Assembly (NCBI GenBank): GCA_015056885.1 | Contig: SVFL01000005.1 | Span: forward strand, 29,410 to 93,409 | Source: Lachnospiraceae bacterium | GTDB lineage: Bacteria > Bacillota > Clostridia > Lachnospirales > Lachnospiraceae | Length of the DNA: 64,000 nt | Reading direction: 5' to 3' | In this document: positions 62,903 through 64,000 of the stretch, in pieces | Numbering within the stretch: position 1 is the first letter of the stretch | How the letters are laid out: each line of letters opens with the position of its first letter | The notes under the pieces: generated by a model | Databases searched by the model: none | What the model was told of the DNA's origin: nothing | Seen by the model: the letters and a program-made list of their open reading frames with translations, nothing else | Translations under genes and position numbers: made by a program

Positions 62903-63817
62903 TTAGAACTTACATATTCTGACATGATTCGCCAGACGGTCATAGAAATAAACATTATCAGAAAGTACTTCTTCCGGTGCAACCTGCGTAAAATTAATAT
63001 CTTTCACCATATCCCGCATAATATCCACCGGGCTTGCTGCATGCTCCGGCAATAAAATAATCTCATGAATAGAACTGGGTAAAATATAAAAATTTTCCTT
63101 AAACATTTTCCCTATCGCCCCAAGAGCGTCCGGATACAAAATTGTTGCCGCACCAAAAGTCCGCTGCTTGTTACTCATAACATACATGGGAAGTTCCACA
63201 GCCTCCTGCATCCCGGACGAAAGCTCCTCCAGCAACTCTCCCATATTAATAATATCCTTCACATAAATACGCGGTGTATTCACTTTTGCGCAATCCAAAA
63301 GCTTCTCCACATTGCATCTCCAGATATCCATATGATTGTTATAGATAAGAATAGAACCGTCTCCCAAGGTAACATCCTCATATGAATAGAAAAAGCAAAT
63401 ACTCAAATCCAGAAAATCAATATGCGGAATACGTTCCAGAAGGCTTCTGTTCCGTTCTCTGCTGATTACACGGTAGCAGATTCTGTCTTTAACCTTCTCA
63501 AAATCCCTGAAAAAATTCATATTTACACTCTCCGTAGGCAAATCTCTATTGTAAATATCCAGAATTCTGGCAACAATATCAGCCAACGGTATATCGTTCT
63601 CATAAGCCTCCAGAAATGGATTCAGATAAATTGTGGGGGAAAGATTACTTCTTCCGTTCAAGATAATCAGTCCCTGCAAAACAACTCCGTTGTTCTTGAT
63701 AACTTCCTGCAGTTTCACCTGTGAGTCGCCTCCAAGCTCCTCTGATACAGCCTTGCAGACTACCTCTGCAAAACGGCGGATATCGGTACAAATAGTTTCC
63801 TTTTTTCTATTGTTCAT
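62903..63817 (-). CDS. DUF5688-type protein
   Basis: A 304-residue soluble protein whose layout matches DUF5688, a family I associate with Lachnospiraceae and relatives. Recognisable are the N-terminal helix (RRFAEVVCKAVSEELGG), VVLQGLIILNGRSNLSPTIYLNPFLEAYENDIPL, and the C-terminal FKENFYILPSSIHEIILLPE. No catalytic motif is seen. Function unknown. GAGAGGAAA precedes the ATG. Several such paralogues usually occur per genome, but only one is in this window. Confidence 0.78.
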   Translation of the reverse strand: MNNRKKETICTDIRRFAEVVCKAVSEELGGDSQVKLQEVIKNNGVVLQGLIILNGRSNLSPTIYLNPFLEAYENDIPLADIVARILDIYNRDLPTESVNMNFFRDFEKVKDRICYRVISRERNRSLLERIPHIDFLDLSICFFYSYEDVTLGDGSILIYNNHMDIWRCNVEKLLDCAKVNTPRIYVKDIINMGELLEELSSGMQEAVELPMYVMSNKQRTFGAATILYPDALGAIGKMFKENFYILPSSIHEIILLPEHAASPVDIMRDMVKDINFTQVAPEEVLSDNVYFYDRLANHVRICKF

Positions 63818-63846
63818 ATTTTTCCTCTCTTCTTTCTTTCTGTTTT

Positions 63847-64000
63847 ACGCCCCTGCGCTGCCGCGCAGGGCTTTCGCGGTGCTCGTCAAACAACCTCTAA
63901 GCTTTTCTTTTTACGTGCTTCGCACGCCCCTGCGCTGTCGCGCAGGGCTTTCGCGGTGCTCGTCAAACGATCTCTAAGCTTTTCTTTTTACGTGCTTCGC
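63847..64000. repeat. Tandem 77-bp repeat at the window edge
   Basis: Two consecutive 77-bp units (63847-63923 and 63924-64000) differ at only three positions. Each contains a GC-rich 8-bp palindrome (CCCTGCGC-TGCC-GCGCAGGG in the first) and the stretch CTTTTCTTTTTACGTGCTTCGC. The second unit ends exactly at the window edge, so the array may continue. No frame through it looks like a gene. Confidence 0.9.

Noticed and set aside
63847..64000. CRISPR array
   Set aside because: The 77-bp units are contiguous repeats without unique spacers, and no cas genes are present.

Overview
The window reads as a chromosomal segment of a spore-forming, strictly anaerobic member of the Clostridia, most likely family Lachnospiraceae. 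The grounds are sporulation genes (spoIVA, cotJABC, a spoVAF/gerA-type germination gene), an oxygen-sensitive class III ribonucleotide reductase, a T-box in front of tyrS, strong AGGAGG-type ribosome binding sites, and small or orphan families (a DUF5688 protein, a 53-residue membrane peptide) that I associate with that family. The species is not determined. About 60 protein genes, one tRNA, three cis-regulatory RNAs and many promoters and terminators can be supported. Nearly everything is on the minus strand; only a DUF2142 membrane protein, metF and prs are on the plus strand.

Layout, low to high coordinate. 0-4.9 kb: AGCS amino-acid symporter; manganese exporter mntP behind a yybP-ykoY riboswitch and a 214-bp near-perfect palindrome; cotJABC; DegV. 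5-10 kb: spoVAF-like gene, then dut, nrdG and nrdD behind a promoter with two NrdR boxes. 10-19 kb: aminotransferase, WYL regulator, HAD nucleotidase, small membrane peptide, membrane-anchored MutS-like ATPase, and a purine/pyrimidine salvage cluster (NCS2 permease, MtaD-like deaminase, cytidine deaminase, purine nucleoside phosphorylase). 19-25.8 kb: two divergent multi-pass surface-glycan type membrane proteins, spoIVA, and tyrS with its T-box leader.

25.8-38.1 kb: an anaerobic cobalamin operon, cobalamin riboswitch - cbiK - substrate-binding-protein remnant - truncated cbiB - cobD - cbiC - cbiD - cbiF - cbiG - cbiH - cbiJ/E/T fusion - cbiA - small cysteine-rich protein. The remnant and the truncated cbiB abut, as expected if an internal deletion removed an uptake transporter and the start of cbiB. 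CbiK carries a lipoprotein signal and two extra C-terminal domains.

38-48.3 kb: leuS, an orphan membrane protein, an NhaC antiporter, a family of paralogous membrane proteins sharing a YRDDV motif (two intact, one apparently broken), and a MoxR ATPase / VWA pair. 48.3-64 kb: metF, a decayed alpha/beta hydrolase next to an intact MarR regulator with a clear operator, an ECF sigma/anti-sigma pair with a self-type promoter, gpsA-plsY-der-DUF512, prs, an HMGL-like aldolase behind a structured leader, gdhA, a helical orphan, an SH3 protein whose leader contains a tRNA-Arg(CCG) gene, a DUF5688 protein, and two copies of a 77-bp tandem repeat at the right edge.

Family assignments come from recognising motifs in the translated sequence. 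No database search, alignment program or folding program was run.
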